Positions 1 through 8,553 of a stretch of 64,000 bases of DNA are shown in pieces (the stretch's first letter is position 1; each line of letters begins with the position of its first letter). Location: contig NZ_SDDZ01000002.1 of the NCBI RefSeq assembly GCF_004115975.1, positions 310,001 through 374,000 on the forward strand, in the 5' to 3' direction. This DNA comes from Gelidibacter gilvus (lineage in GTDB: Bacteria > Bacteroidota > Bacteroidia > Flavobacteriales > Flavobacteriaceae). Below the pieces are notes generated by a model that was not told the origin of the DNA, made no database searches, and saw only the letters and a program-made list of their open reading frames with translations. Made by a program: the position numbers and the translations under genes.

Positions 1-990
1 AGAATTGCTCAAACCGAAAGTAATAAACTTGCTAAATTACCAGAACTGATCAAAGGAAAAGTTATTGGACAGGACGAAGCCGTTGCCAAGGTGGTTAAGG
101 CCATCCAGCGTAATCGTGCTGGCCTTAAAGATCCAGACAAGCCAATTGGGTCGTTTATATTTTTGGGTCAGACTGGAGTTGGTAAAACGCAGTTAGCCAA
201 AGTATTGGCGAGAGAGCTTTTTGACAGTGAAGATGCTCTTGTAAGAATTGACATGAGTGAGTATATGGAAAAATTCGCTATTTCAAGACTTGTTGGTGCA
301 CCTCCAGGATATGTAGGCTATGAAGAAGGCGGACAATTGACCGAAAAAATCAGACGTAAGCCTTATGCTGTTGTATTATTGGACGAAATTGAAAAAGCAC
401 ATCCAGATGTATTTAATATGCTTTTACAGGTTTTGGATGATGGGTATCTTACGGATAGTCTCGGACGAAAAATTGATTTTAGAAACACCATCATTATCAT
501 GACCTCTAATATTGGAGCTCGTAAGTTAAAGGATTTTGGACAAGGTGTCGGCTTTGGAACGGCTGCAAAAGCTGCCCAGGCAAGTGATAATACAAGAAGC
601 ATTATTGAAAATGCTCTTAAAAAGGCATTTGCACCAGAGTTCTTGAACCGGATTGACGATGTTATGGTTTTCAATACTTTGGAAAAAGAACATATCAATA
701 AAATTATTGATATTGAACTGGAGAAATTGATTATTCGTATCAAAGATTTAGGTTATGAACTTATCTTAACTTCTGAAGCTAAAGATTATATTGCTGAGAA
801 AGGATTTGATCAACAATATGGTGCTCGACCATTAAAACGTGCGATTCAAAAATATGTTGAAGACACCTTGGCAGAAGAAATTATTTCTGCTAAAATTAGT
901 GAAGGAGATACTATAACTATGGATTTGGATGCAAAAACAAATGAATTGGTCATTAAGATTGAAAAACCTGAAACACAAACAGAATCTTAA
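1..990 (+). CDS. clpC: ATP-dependent Clp protease ATP-binding subunit ClpC, C-terminal part (5' truncated by window)
   Basis: The frame is open from base 1, so this is the C-terminal 329 residues of a longer gene that starts outside the window. Visible is the second AAA+ module: Walker A GQTGVGKT near residue 56, Walker B VVLLDEIEKAHPD, arginine finger region FLNRID and the sensor-2 GARPLKRAI of the ClpB-type C-terminal domain. The short VGF between Walker B and sensor regions matches the loop with which ClpC/ClpA proteins dock on ClpP; ClpB disaggregases lack it, so ClpC is the better call. The family unfolds proteins in the cytosol and feeds them to ClpP. The internal GTG at 91 is not a real start, since the coding frame and homology continue upstream of it. 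A strong terminator follows. Confidence 0.93.
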   Translation, partial: RIAQTESNKLAKLPELIKGKVIGQDEAVAKVVKAIQRNRAGLKDPDKPIGSFIFLGQTGVGKTQLAKVLARELFDSEDALVRIDMSEYMEKFAISRLVGAPPGYVGYEEGGQLTEKIRRKPYAVVLLDEIEKAHPDVFNMLLQVLDDGYLTDSLGRKIDFRNTIIIMTSNIGARKLKDFGQGVGFGTAAKAAQASDNTRSIIENALKKAFAPEFLNRIDDVMVFNTLEKEHINKIIDIELEKLIIRIKDLGYELILTSEAKDYIAEKGFDQQYGARPLKRAIQKYVEDTLAEEIISAKISEGDTITMDLDAKTNELVIKIEKPETQTES

Positions 991-1010
991 TTATTCCTCA
1001 TAACAAAAAT

Positions 1011-1042
1011 AAAGCATCTGTAATTTGGCAGATGCTTTTTTG
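1011..1042 (+). terminator. Rho-independent terminator of clpC
   Basis: A perfect 10-bp stem (AAAGCATCTG / CAGATGCTTT) with an 8-nt loop is followed by a T-rich run. It lies 20 nt downstream of the clpC stop codon. Confidence 0.85.
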
Positions 1043-1072
1043 CTTTTATATGTTTATTGATTAACTTTATAT

Positions 1073-1447
1073 ATGACAGATTTATTAAAATTTGATTTTT
1101 GTGAGATGCGAATCTATGACTCGTATGTGATCGTTACAATTAACGAAGGCATAACTATTTCTCCAAAGCACAACATAGAACTCAACAACGTAGTGGAAAC
1201 ATATTTTATAAACAAGAACTTTGTTTATATATCGAATCGCATAAACTCGTATGCTGTGGATCCCTCAACCTATATTGAAACCTCAAAGATTAAAAATCTT
1301 AAAGGCTTTGCTGTGGTTTCAAAAGACTATAAGGCAAAATCCAACGCCGAGGTGGAAAAATTATTTCTTACTAAGCCCTTTGAAATCTTCAATGACATGA
1401 CCAAAGCGATTGATTGGACAAATTCAATTTTAAATCAAGAGGATTAA
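1073..1447 (+). CDS. Small STAS/SpoIIAA-like cytosolic protein of unknown role
   Basis: 124 residues, no signal peptide or membrane segment. Alternating hydrophobic strands (VIVTINEG, FVYISNRI, GFAVVS) and a C-terminal helix ending in a conserved-looking DMTKAIDW resemble small Bacteroidota proteins with a SpoIIAA/STAS-like fold; this is fold-level pattern recognition only. It stands alone: the preceding gene ends at a terminator and the next gene is convergent, 12 nt away. No catalytic motif is visible. Function unknown. Confidence 0.7.
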   Translation: MTDLLKFDFCEMRIYDSYVIVTINEGITISPKHNIELNNVVETYFINKNFVYISNRINSYAVDPSTYIETSKIKNLKGFAVVSKDYKAKSNAEVEKLFLTKPFEIFNDMTKAIDWTNSILNQED

Positions 1448-1459
1448 TCACACCTTAGG

Positions 1460-2992
1460 TCAATCGAAAAGGAGATCATTCTCAATAGAAAAATCGTCAA
1501 TGAATTGAACCGATTTTTTTATAAGGTCATGGAATATTTCATCTTGAGTAACAAATTTAATTTCACTGTGATAACTCTTTAAAAATGATTCGATTAATGG
1601 TGATGATGTTGCAGGTTTTCTAAAAGCAATGGCCTGAGCAGCATTCAATAATTCAATAGCCAAAATACGCTCAACATTATATATTAAAGTGTGTGCTTGT
1701 GTAGCAGAATTCGCACCCATGCTCACATGGTCTTCTTGACCATTTGAAGAAACAATGGAATCCACACTTGCTGGGGTTGCCAGTTGTTTATTTGCACTTA
1801 CAATGCTCGCGGCCGTATATTGTGGAATCATAAATCCTGAATTAAGTCCGGGATTATCTACCAGAAATGTTGGAAGACCTCTTTGACCAGAAATGAGCTG
1901 ATAAATGCGCCGTTCAGATATATTTCCCAATTCGGCCATGGCAATCTTTAAATAATCTAAAGCCAAGGCTAATGGTTGTCCATGAAAATTGCCTCCAGAT
2001 ATAATTTCATTCTCTTCAATGAATATATTCGGATTGTCGGTAACAGAATTGATTTCGGTTTTTATGGTTTTATGCACAAACTCCAAAGTGTCTTTTGAAG
2101 CGCCATGAACCTGAGGTATACATCTAAAAGAATAAGGATCCTGAACATGCTGTTTTTGTTGTGAAATAAGTTCACTGTCTTCCAGGAACTCTCGAATGCG
2201 TTTTGCTGTTTTTAATTGGCCATTATGCGGTCTTACCAAATGTACCAACTCATTAAACGGTTCAATCCTTCCATCGAATGCATCCAAGGAAATACTTCCA
2301 ATAAAATCTGCCAAATACGACAGTTTATAAGATTTCAATAATAAATGTACGCCATAGGCACTCATAAATTGGGTGCCATTTAAAAGCGCCAATCCTTCTT
2401 TTGATAAGAGCGTAATTGGCTGCCATTTAAAAACGTCCATGACCTCTTGCGCCGACCTTACCTGTCCGTTGTAAAACACTTCTCCCTTACCAATTAAAGG
2501 CAAAGCAAGATGTGCTAAAGGCGCTAAATCTCCAGAGGCACCTAAAGAACCCTGTGTATAGATGATAGGTAAAACATCATGATTATAAAAATCAATCAAA
2601 CGCAAAACCGTATCCAACTGTATGCCGCTATGGCCATAACTTAAAGACTGAATTTTTAACAACAACATCAATTTTACAATACTATTTGGTACTTGATCAC
2701 CAATACCGCAAGCATGTGACATCACCAAATTCTCCTGTAGTTGTGTGAGCTTATCCTTAGAGATTTTCACATTGTACAAAGAGCCAAAACCGGTATTGAT
2801 ACCATAAATAGGCTCATCTTGCCCAAGCATCCTCTCATCTAAGTAGTTTCTGCACTTTTTTATTTTGGAAATAGCCTCTTCTGAAAGTTCTAGCTTTTTA
2901 TCATAAAAGAGAATATCGCTTATAGTCGCTAATTCTAATGTTTTGGTGGATATGAAATGTGTTAATGTCATGGCTATTTTTTCTGCGTTCAA
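1460..2992 (-). CDS. hutH: Histidine ammonia-lyase
   Basis: 510 residues, the usual length. The enzyme deaminates L-histidine to urocanate in the cytosol, the first step of histidine use. The MIO prosthetic group forms from the A-S-G tripeptide at residues 152-154 inside GSLGASGDLAPLAHL, and the active-site tyrosine motif YGINTGFG is at 63-70. C-terminal signatures such as QEDHVSMG are present. A start at the second Met (residue 8, 2971) is also possible. No hutU, hutI or hutG is nearby, so either the rest of the pathway lies elsewhere or the enzyme acts alone. An aromatic ammonia-lyase or aminomutase is the main alternative, but the overall sequence reads as HutH. A palindrome sits just upstream of the start. 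Confidence 0.93.
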   Translation of the reverse strand: MNAEKIAMTLTHFISTKTLELATISDILFYDKKLELSEEAISKIKKCRNYLDERMLGQDEPIYGINTGFGSLYNVKISKDKLTQLQENLVMSHACGIGDQVPNSIVKLMLLLKIQSLSYGHSGIQLDTVLRLIDFYNHDVLPIIYTQGSLGASGDLAPLAHLALPLIGKGEVFYNGQVRSAQEVMDVFKWQPITLLSKEGLALLNGTQFMSAYGVHLLLKSYKLSYLADFIGSISLDAFDGRIEPFNELVHLVRPHNGQLKTAKRIREFLEDSELISQQKQHVQDPYSFRCIPQVHGASKDTLEFVHKTIKTEINSVTDNPNIFIEENEIISGGNFHGQPLALALDYLKIAMAELGNISERRIYQLISGQRGLPTFLVDNPGLNSGFMIPQYTAASIVSANKQLATPASVDSIVSSNGQEDHVSMGANSATQAHTLIYNVERILAIELLNAAQAIAFRKPATSSPLIESFLKSYHSEIKFVTQDEIFHDLIKKSVQFIDDFSIENDLLFD

Positions 2993-3007
2993 AAATCAGC
3001 ATAACCT

Positions 3008-3020
3008 TTGCATTATGCAA
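3008..3020. promoter_or_regulatory. Palindrome upstream of hutH, possible operator
   Basis: TTGCAT-T-ATGCAA is a perfect 6+6 inverted repeat around one base, 16 nt upstream of the hutH start codon and about 50 nt from the divergent gene's -7 box. Its place fits a repressor or activator site, but no regulator gene is next to it. The operator role is inferred from position and symmetry. Confidence 0.35.
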
Positions 3021-3070
3021 CAAAATGTTAATAATTAATGAAATTTTATACTATTGTGTCTACAAACTCT

Positions 3071-3078
3071 TACTTTTG
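3071..3078 (+). promoter_or_regulatory. Candidate Bacteroidota -7 promoter box (TAnnTTTG)
   Basis: TACTTTTG matches the Bacteroidota primary sigma factor -7 consensus TAnnTTTG, 28 nt before the ATG of the thioredoxin lipoprotein. The nearest TTG (3054) is only 14 nt upstream, closer than the usual 17-23, so the -33 element is weak. Confidence 0.5.
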
Positions 3079-3106
3079 AAAAATTTTAAAATATAAAATT
3101 ATAAAA

Positions 3107-4144
3107 ATGAAAAATTTATTTATTTTCTTCTGTGTATTAACTATAGTGTCATGTAAGGAAGAACCTAAGGACTATGTTACTTTTTCTGGAAAAATAGAGA
3201 ACAATACTAGCGATTCAATCTTATTGAGAAGTAGAATGTTGACCAAAACCATACTGGTGGCTCCTGACGGTACTTTCTCAGACACACTTAAAATCAATGA
3301 TCCTGAAGTTTTCGGTTTTTTTAATGGAAATATCGCTGCGCCAGTTTTCTTAAAAAATGGGTTTGACATTAAAATGAACGCAGACATGGACGATTTAGAG
3401 AAAACAGTAAAGTTTTCAGGACGTGGATCTGAACACAATAATTACTTGACCGAACAAATGCAGTTAGAAAAGAAATTATTGGATCAGGATAAATTGAGCA
3501 GTTTAAGCTCAGAAGGTCTTAATAAAGAAATAGAAGACATTAGAAAAGAATTACTCGCATTTTATAGCCGTGACAAAAGCATAGACTCAACGCTCACGAG
3601 TATGGCCAAAGCAAACTTAGAGCCGATGCTGAATATGTATCACAATTATTTTGCTGAAACAATTGCCATCAGAGAACAATTTCCAGTAGGATCTCCTTCT
3701 CCAACTTTTGAAAATTATGAGAATCATAAAGGTGGAACGACCTCTTTATCAGATCTTAAAGGAAAATATGTTTATGTTGATGTTTGGGCTACCTGGTGTG
3801 GACCTTGTATAGCAGAAATTCCTTCATTAAAAGAGCTTGACGCAAAGTATGCCGATAAAAACATTCAATTTGTGAGCATTTCTATTGATGATGCAATGAG
3901 AAGTGGCGGTGGCGACCTTGCTGTTGCAAAAAATAAATGGCGAACGATGGTTGAAGAAGAAAATTTAATCGGGATGCAATTGTTTTCTGATGAAAACTGG
4001 CAGTCAAAATTCGTTAAAGACTACAAAATTAATGGCATTCCACGTTTTATCTTAATTGATCCAAACGGCAATGTTGTTGATGCAAATGCACCAAGACCAT
4101 CTAGCAAAAAACTTGTGGAATTATTTGACAGTTTAAGTATCTAA
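3107..4144 (+). CDS. TlpA/ResA-family thiol-disulfide oxidoreductase lipoprotein (DUF4369 + thioredoxin)
   Basis: 345 residues. The N-terminus is a lipoprotein signal with lipobox IVSC, acylated Cys at 16. Residues about 22-115 form a DUF4369-like beta domain, followed by a helical linker, then a TlpA/AhpC-TSA thioredoxin fold from about 193 with the redox pair CGPC at 231-234 and the cis-proline segment GIPRF. The protein should sit in the cell envelope and reduce or isomerise protein thiols, for example for cytochrome maturation; the actual partner is not shown. It is a single-gene unit with its own promoter box and terminator. Confidence 0.9.
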   Translation: MKNLFIFFCVLTIVSCKEEPKDYVTFSGKIENNTSDSILLRSRMLTKTILVAPDGTFSDTLKINDPEVFGFFNGNIAAPVFLKNGFDIKMNADMDDLEKTVKFSGRGSEHNNYLTEQMQLEKKLLDQDKLSSLSSEGLNKEIEDIRKELLAFYSRDKSIDSTLTSMAKANLEPMLNMYHNYFAETIAIREQFPVGSPSPTFENYENHKGGTTSLSDLKGKYVYVDVWATWCGPCIAEIPSLKELDAKYADKNIQFVSISIDDAMRSGGGDLAVAKNKWRTMVEEENLIGMQLFSDENWQSKFVKDYKINGIPRFILIDPNGNVVDANAPRPSSKKLVELFDSLSI

Positions 4145-4165
4145 ACTGAAAAACACAGCTGATTT

Positions 4166-4207
4166 AAAACCGCACTTAAATTTAATTTTTAAAGTGCGGT
4201 TTTTTTA
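4166..4207. terminator. Terminator between convergent thioredoxin and nnr genes
   Basis: AAAACCGCACTT pairs with AAGTGCGGTTTT over 12 bp, followed by T residues on the plus strand. The minus-strand copy also ends in TTTT, so it may serve both converging genes. Confidence 0.85.
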
Positions 4208-4209
4208 TT

Positions 4210-5763
4210 TTATAAATTTTCCTCCTCATTTTCTGCCGGAGGCTGAGCAGGTGGCATTGCAAACAGATCTAGAAACGCTTGAGCGACATAGTCAACCACA
4301 TGGCTTGCGGTTAAACTCTGATAGCCATAGTCTTCCACGGCGATATCTGCCGATTTCCCATGCAAATAAACACCAAACAAACTTGCAGTTAAAGGTTCAT
4401 ATCCCTGACATATAAGTCCGGTAATAATACCTGTTAAAACGTCTCCCGTCCCTCCTGTGGCCAAACCTGGATTACCCGTAGAATTGACGTACAATTTATC
4501 TTCAAACACTGTAATGGTATGTGCGCCCTTTATGACGATAATACATTTGTATTTCTTTGAGAACGCTTTAGCTTTTTTCAACTTATCAAAATCGTTTTTC
4601 CATTTGCCCAATAGACGTTCCAGCTCTTTGGGATGTGGCGTTAATACGGTTTGAGGTTTCAACAATTTTAAATCGTCTTTATGTTTGGACAACAGGTTGA
4701 TACCGTCTGCGTCAATAACTAAAGGAACACTATTGGATTTTAGAAACTTTTGAAATGTGGTTTGGGTTTTTTCATCTTGCCCCATTCCCATGCCAATACC
4801 AATAGCAGTTGGTGCGATCTCAAATTTGATTGCGGTAAGTTTCTCATCATCGACATCAGTGATGACCATAGCTTCAGGAACAACTGATTGCATGGGAATA
4901 TAACCGCATTTAGGAATAAAAGTGGTGACCAAACCCGCACCAGAAGCTAAAGTGGCCCGTCCAGAAAGTATCATCGCCCCTATCTTACCATAACTGCCGC
5001 CAATGAGCAATCCGTGGCCATAAGTGCCTTTATTCGAGAATTTTTCTCTAGGTTTATAGATGGGCAACATTTCATTTTTGCCTATCAGCTCCACTTCGGT
5101 ATCTGTTTGTTGTAAAAACTCTAGGTCAATCCCTATATCAAGTGCTTCCCATTGTCGGGTATATTTTGAAGTGTCCGGAAGAAAAAACACCAGTTTAGGC
5201 GATTGAAAACTCAAAGTGTAATTTGCCCAAACCACGCCATCTTCATCTTCGGGAACTTTATCGGCATACAATCCGGAGGGTAAATCAATAGCTAGTGTAA
5301 ATGCATTTGACGCTCTGAAATGCTGGAATAAACTTTTCACCCATTCATTTGGTGGTCTATTTAATCCTATTCCAAAAACGGCATCTACAATGATATCATC
5401 AGGCCCAATTGGAGGAAAATCTGCTTTACAATTGAGCATTATTGGCCATTTCTTTGTGGTTTGCTTGATCCGTTCATAATTGACCAAAAAATCCTGCGTA
5501 CGCTTATCGCTGCAATTCACCACATAGGTATGCACGTTATATCCATAATTGATCAATTGTCTTGCCAACACCAATCCATCGCCACCGTTATTACCAATCC
5601 CACAAAACACGTGAATGGGTACTTGGGCACCTTGCATCCGTTGATGGATCCAGTTAAAGATTTGCGTTCCCGCACGTTCCATTAATTCTGTGGAGGTTAT
5701 ATTTTGTTTCTTGGCTGTTAGTTTATCGCCTTTATAGATTTGTTCTTTTGAGAATATCTTCAT
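4210..5763 (-). CDS. nnr: Bifunctional NAD(P)HX epimerase / ADP-dependent NAD(P)HX dehydratase
   Basis: 517 residues, the normal length of the fused enzyme. It repairs hydrated NADH and NADPH in the cytosol. The N-terminal YjeF epimerase domain (about 1-215) has the nucleotide-binding GIGNNGGDGLVLARQL. The C-terminal ribokinase-like dehydratase (about 235-500) has DADGIN, the TPHPKE segment and the catalytic GGTGDVLTG. The C-terminal tail is acidic. It is convergent with the thioredoxin gene, and the 286-bp gap on its 5' side is shared with the thr operon leader. Confidence 0.95.
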   Translation of the reverse strand: MKIFSKEQIYKGDKLTAKKQNITSTELMERAGTQIFNWIHQRMQGAQVPIHVFCGIGNNGGDGLVLARQLINYGYNVHTYVVNCSDKRTQDFLVNYERIKQTTKKWPIMLNCKADFPPIGPDDIIVDAVFGIGLNRPPNEWVKSLFQHFRASNAFTLAIDLPSGLYADKVPEDEDGVVWANYTLSFQSPKLVFFLPDTSKYTRQWEALDIGIDLEFLQQTDTEVELIGKNEMLPIYKPREKFSNKGTYGHGLLIGGSYGKIGAMILSGRATLASGAGLVTTFIPKCGYIPMQSVVPEAMVITDVDDEKLTAIKFEIAPTAIGIGMGMGQDEKTQTTFQKFLKSNSVPLVIDADGINLLSKHKDDLKLLKPQTVLTPHPKELERLLGKWKNDFDKLKKAKAFSKKYKCIIVIKGAHTITVFEDKLYVNSTGNPGLATGGTGDVLTGIITGLICQGYEPLTASLFGVYLHGKSADIAVEDYGYQSLTASHVVDYVAQAFLDLFAMPPAQPPAENEEENL

Positions 5764-5851
5764 TTTAATAGTCTTTTTTTATGATATGCCTAATAATTTA
5801 TTTTTTATTCCTAAAAGTGAGCCGTAAATTTTTTTATAACAGTAAAAATAA

Positions 5852-5859
5852 TACTTTTG
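5852..5859 (+). promoter_or_regulatory. Candidate -7 promoter box of the thr operon
   Basis: TACTTTTG fits TAnnTTTG. It lies 18 nt before a 30-codon ORF and about 190 nt before thrA. No clear TTG is seen at the -33 position. Confidence 0.45.
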
Positions 5860-5877
5860 GAAGGTTTAGAACAAGAT

Positions 5878-5970
5878 ATGCATACTTTACAACACATAAA
5901 AAATGTTTTCATGACCTTTACCTCTTCCGAAGGCAACATTACTTTTAACATGATTACCCTTTGGGGTTAA
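5878..5970 (+). CDS. Possible 30-aa leader peptide upstream of thrA
   Basis: ATG to TAA, 31 codons, begins 18 nt after a -7 promoter box and ends 79 nt before thrA. The peptide holds five Thr (3, 13, 15, 22, 27), three Ile and three Met among 30 residues, with a C-terminal NMITLWG. Thr and Ile enrichment is the mark of translation-sensing thr leaders. I see no run of consecutive Thr codons and no GC-rich terminator with a T-tract after it; only small stems (CTTCCGAAG; TTACCC against GGGTTAA) are visible. It may be a regulatory uORF or chance. Confidence 0.3.
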   Translation: MHTLQHIKNVFMTFTSSEGNITFNMITLWG

Positions 5971-6049
5971 TTGTTATATTTTATCTCGTCCTATATTTTT
6001 CCATTTACTATAATTTTACATTTATTTCTAATCCATCATATCACTAACT

Positions 6050-8494
6050 ATGAACGTATTGAAATTTGGAGGAACCTCAGTCGGTTCCGCAGAAAACATT
6101 AAAAAAGTCATCGCAATTCTCGATAGTTATTCGCAAAAAGAATCTGTTATTTGTGTGGTTTCTGCGGTCGGTGGCATCACTGATAAATTATTGAGGGCAG
6201 GTGAATTTGCTCAACAAAAAAACGAAAGTTATCTTTCTGAATTTAAGGCAATTAAGGAGATTCACCTAAATCTCTTGTCAGAACTTATTCCCATACAAAA
6301 TGACGCTGTAAAAGAATATGTAGAAAGCAAATTGACCATCTTAAAAAGCTTGTTGGATGGCATTTACCTGATCAACGAACTCTCCCCTAAAACATCGGAT
6401 AAATTGGTGAGTTTTGGAGAGCTCCTTTCGTCTTATATTGTTGCAGAAACCATGAAAAGTCAAGGTTTAAATGCCGTTAGAAAAAACAGTCAAGATCTTA
6501 TAGTCACCAATTCCAAATTCACTAAAGCTGAAGTCAATTTTGGGGTTACAAACATGAATATTCGTGAATATTTTAAGAACGCCAATCAAAAAATCACGAT
6601 CCTTCCTGGGTTTATCTCAAAATCTGATTCAGGAGAAATCACTACTTTAGGACGTGGTGGTTCAGACTTTACTGCCGCAATTATTGCAGCTGCACTGAAA
6701 GTTAACCGATTGGAAATTTGGACAGACGTCAGTGGCATGTACACCGCAAACCCCAAACTGGTAAAACAAGCCTACCCTATCGAGAGGTTATCCTATCAAG
6801 AGGCGATGGAATTGTCACATTTTGGAGCTAAAGTCCTTTATCCACCATCGCTTCAGCCGGTTCTCGTTTTAGATATTCCTATCCTTATTAAAAACACAAA
6901 CGATCCCGACGCTCACGGAACGGTCATTACCAGCGACAAAAGCAATGGTTTCTCTAAGGCAGCAAAAGGCATTAGTAATATTAGTAATATCGCTTTATTG
7001 ACCTTGCAGGGCAATGGAATGATTGGCATTCCTGGATTCTCAAAGCGACTTTTTGAAACCTTGGCGCAGGAAAAAATAAATGTCATCTTCATAACGCAAG
7101 CTTCTTCTGAACATTCCATCTGTTTTGGGATTGATGAAAATGATGCCTCTCTTGCAGCTGAAAGCATTAATTTGACCTTCGAAAACGAAATTTCATTACT
7201 AAAAATTGATCCTATTATTGTAGAGAAAGACTTATCGATTGTTGCTTTGGTTGGAGATAATATGAAAAACCACCAGGGTATCAGCGGCAGGATGTTTAGT
7301 GCCTTAGGAAAAAACAATATCAATATTAGAGCTATTGCACAAGGTGCATCAGAAAAGAATATTTCAGCAGTCATTGCCGAAAAAGATGTGAAAAAGGCAT
7401 TAAACACCATTCACGAAAGTTTTTTTGAAGACCAGACCAAGCAGTTAAATGTCTATATCACCGGTGTTGGAAATGTGGGTGAACGTCTAGTAGAACAAAT
7501 TCAACAACAGAAAAAATACTTGAAAGAGCAATTGAAAATCAATTTGAGAGTTATTGGGCTATCCAATTCCAGAACGATGATTTTTGATGAATCCGGACTT
7601 TCCTTAAAATCTTGGAAAGAACAATTGGCGTCTGGAGAAAAAGCGACACTTGAAGGGTTTTTAGAGCGTAACAAGAGTTTTAACTTGCGCAACAGCATTT
7701 TTGTAGATGTTACAGCAAATGAGGAGGTTTCTAAAGTTTATGCCGATTATCTCAGAGAAAGCATTGCCGTTGTGGCCTGTAACAAAATCGCGTGTTCAAG
7801 TACCTTTGAAAACTACAGCAATCTTAAAAGATTATCCGTAAAATATAACGCGCCATTTTTATTTGAAACCAATGTTGGCGCTGGTTTGCCAATTATCGAT
7901 ACCTTGAATCACCTCATTGCTTCAGGTGATAAAATAACCTCCATTCAAGCCGTACTTTCGGGTAGTTTGAACTTTGTGTTCAATAATTTTGATGATACCG
8001 CTAAGTTTCATGATGTCGTTAAACAAGCTCAAAAAGAAGGTTATACAGAACCTGATCCACGAATCGATTTGAGCGGTGTGGATGTTGCTCGTAAAATCTT
8101 GATTTTAGCCCGTGAAAGTGGTACAAAAATGAATTTGGAAGATATTGAAAATGATTCGTTTTTAACCGAAAACAATTTAAAGAGCGATTCTGTTGACGAT
8201 TTCTACAAAACCTTAATTGCTGATGAAGCACATTTCCAAAAGTTATATGCCTCTGCAAAAAAGAACGATTGTCAATTGAAATATGTCGCCGAATTTAATG
8301 GTGAAAATGCAAAAGTTGGTTTAAAGGAAATTCCGAGCGATCATCCATTTTATAATCTGAAAGGAAAAGATAATATTGTCATGTTTTATACACAACGGTA
8401 TCCAGAACAGCCTCTAATCATTAAAGGTGCAGGCGCTGGTGCGGACGTGACTGCTTCAGGGTTGTTTGCGGATATTATTAGGATTGGGAATTAG
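6050..8494 (+). CDS. thrA: Bifunctional aspartate kinase / homoserine dehydrogenase I
   Basis: 814 residues, typical of fused ThrA. It catalyses the first and third steps from aspartate to homoserine. The aspartokinase domain starts with KFGGTSVGS at residues 5-13 and has TLGRGGSDFTA. Two ACT regulatory domains follow (about 310-460). The homoserine dehydrogenase half begins with the NAD(P)-binding ITGVGNVGERL near 467 and includes the catalytic lysine segment FETNVGAGLP and the ...LSGSLNFVFN motif. The ACT domains imply feedback control by threonine. First gene of thrABC; a possible leader ORF precedes it. The start is the ATG directly before the KFGGTS segment. Confidence 0.97.
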   Translation: MNVLKFGGTSVGSAENIKKVIAILDSYSQKESVICVVSAVGGITDKLLRAGEFAQQKNESYLSEFKAIKEIHLNLLSELIPIQNDAVKEYVESKLTILKSLLDGIYLINELSPKTSDKLVSFGELLSSYIVAETMKSQGLNAVRKNSQDLIVTNSKFTKAEVNFGVTNMNIREYFKNANQKITILPGFISKSDSGEITTLGRGGSDFTAAIIAAALKVNRLEIWTDVSGMYTANPKLVKQAYPIERLSYQEAMELSHFGAKVLYPPSLQPVLVLDIPILIKNTNDPDAHGTVITSDKSNGFSKAAKGISNISNIALLTLQGNGMIGIPGFSKRLFETLAQEKINVIFITQASSEHSICFGIDENDASLAAESINLTFENEISLLKIDPIIVEKDLSIVALVGDNMKNHQGISGRMFSALGKNNINIRAIAQGASEKNISAVIAEKDVKKALNTIHESFFEDQTKQLNVYITGVGNVGERLVEQIQQQKKYLKEQLKINLRVIGLSNSRTMIFDESGLSLKSWKEQLASGEKATLEGFLERNKSFNLRNSIFVDVTANEEVSKVYADYLRESIAVVACNKIACSSTFENYSNLKRLSVKYNAPFLFETNVGAGLPIIDTLNHLIASGDKITSIQAVLSGSLNFVFNNFDDTAKFHDVVKQAQKEGYTEPDPRIDLSGVDVARKILILARESGTKMNLEDIENDSFLTENNLKSDSVDDFYKTLIADEAHFQKLYASAKKNDCQLKYVAEFNGENAKVGLKEIPSDHPFYNLKGKDNIVMFYTQRYPEQPLIIKGAGAGADVTASGLFADIIRIGN

Positions 8495-8518
8495 TTTTCA
8501 GTCTCAGTTAATTAATAA

Positions 8519-8545
8519 AAAATCCGTGCATTCGTGACGAAAAAT
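8519..8545 (+). repeat. Short intergenic repeat copy before thrB
   Basis: The stretch with CCGTGCATTCGTGACGAAAA closely resembles the stretch with TAGTGAATTCGTGGCAAAAA in the thrB-thrC gap. Both end directly before a start codon. It appears to be one copy of an interspersed sequence found between the thr genes. Confidence 0.55.
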
Positions 8546-8553
8546 AAAAACTT

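Noticed and set aside
363-743. 126-aa minus-strand open frame within clpC
   Set aside because: It is antisense to a clearly coding AAA+ domain and has no features of its own; many similar shadow frames were left out.
5971-6049. Attenuator terminator before thrA
   Set aside because: The region is T-rich but has no stable GC stem before a T-tract, so no terminator is listed.
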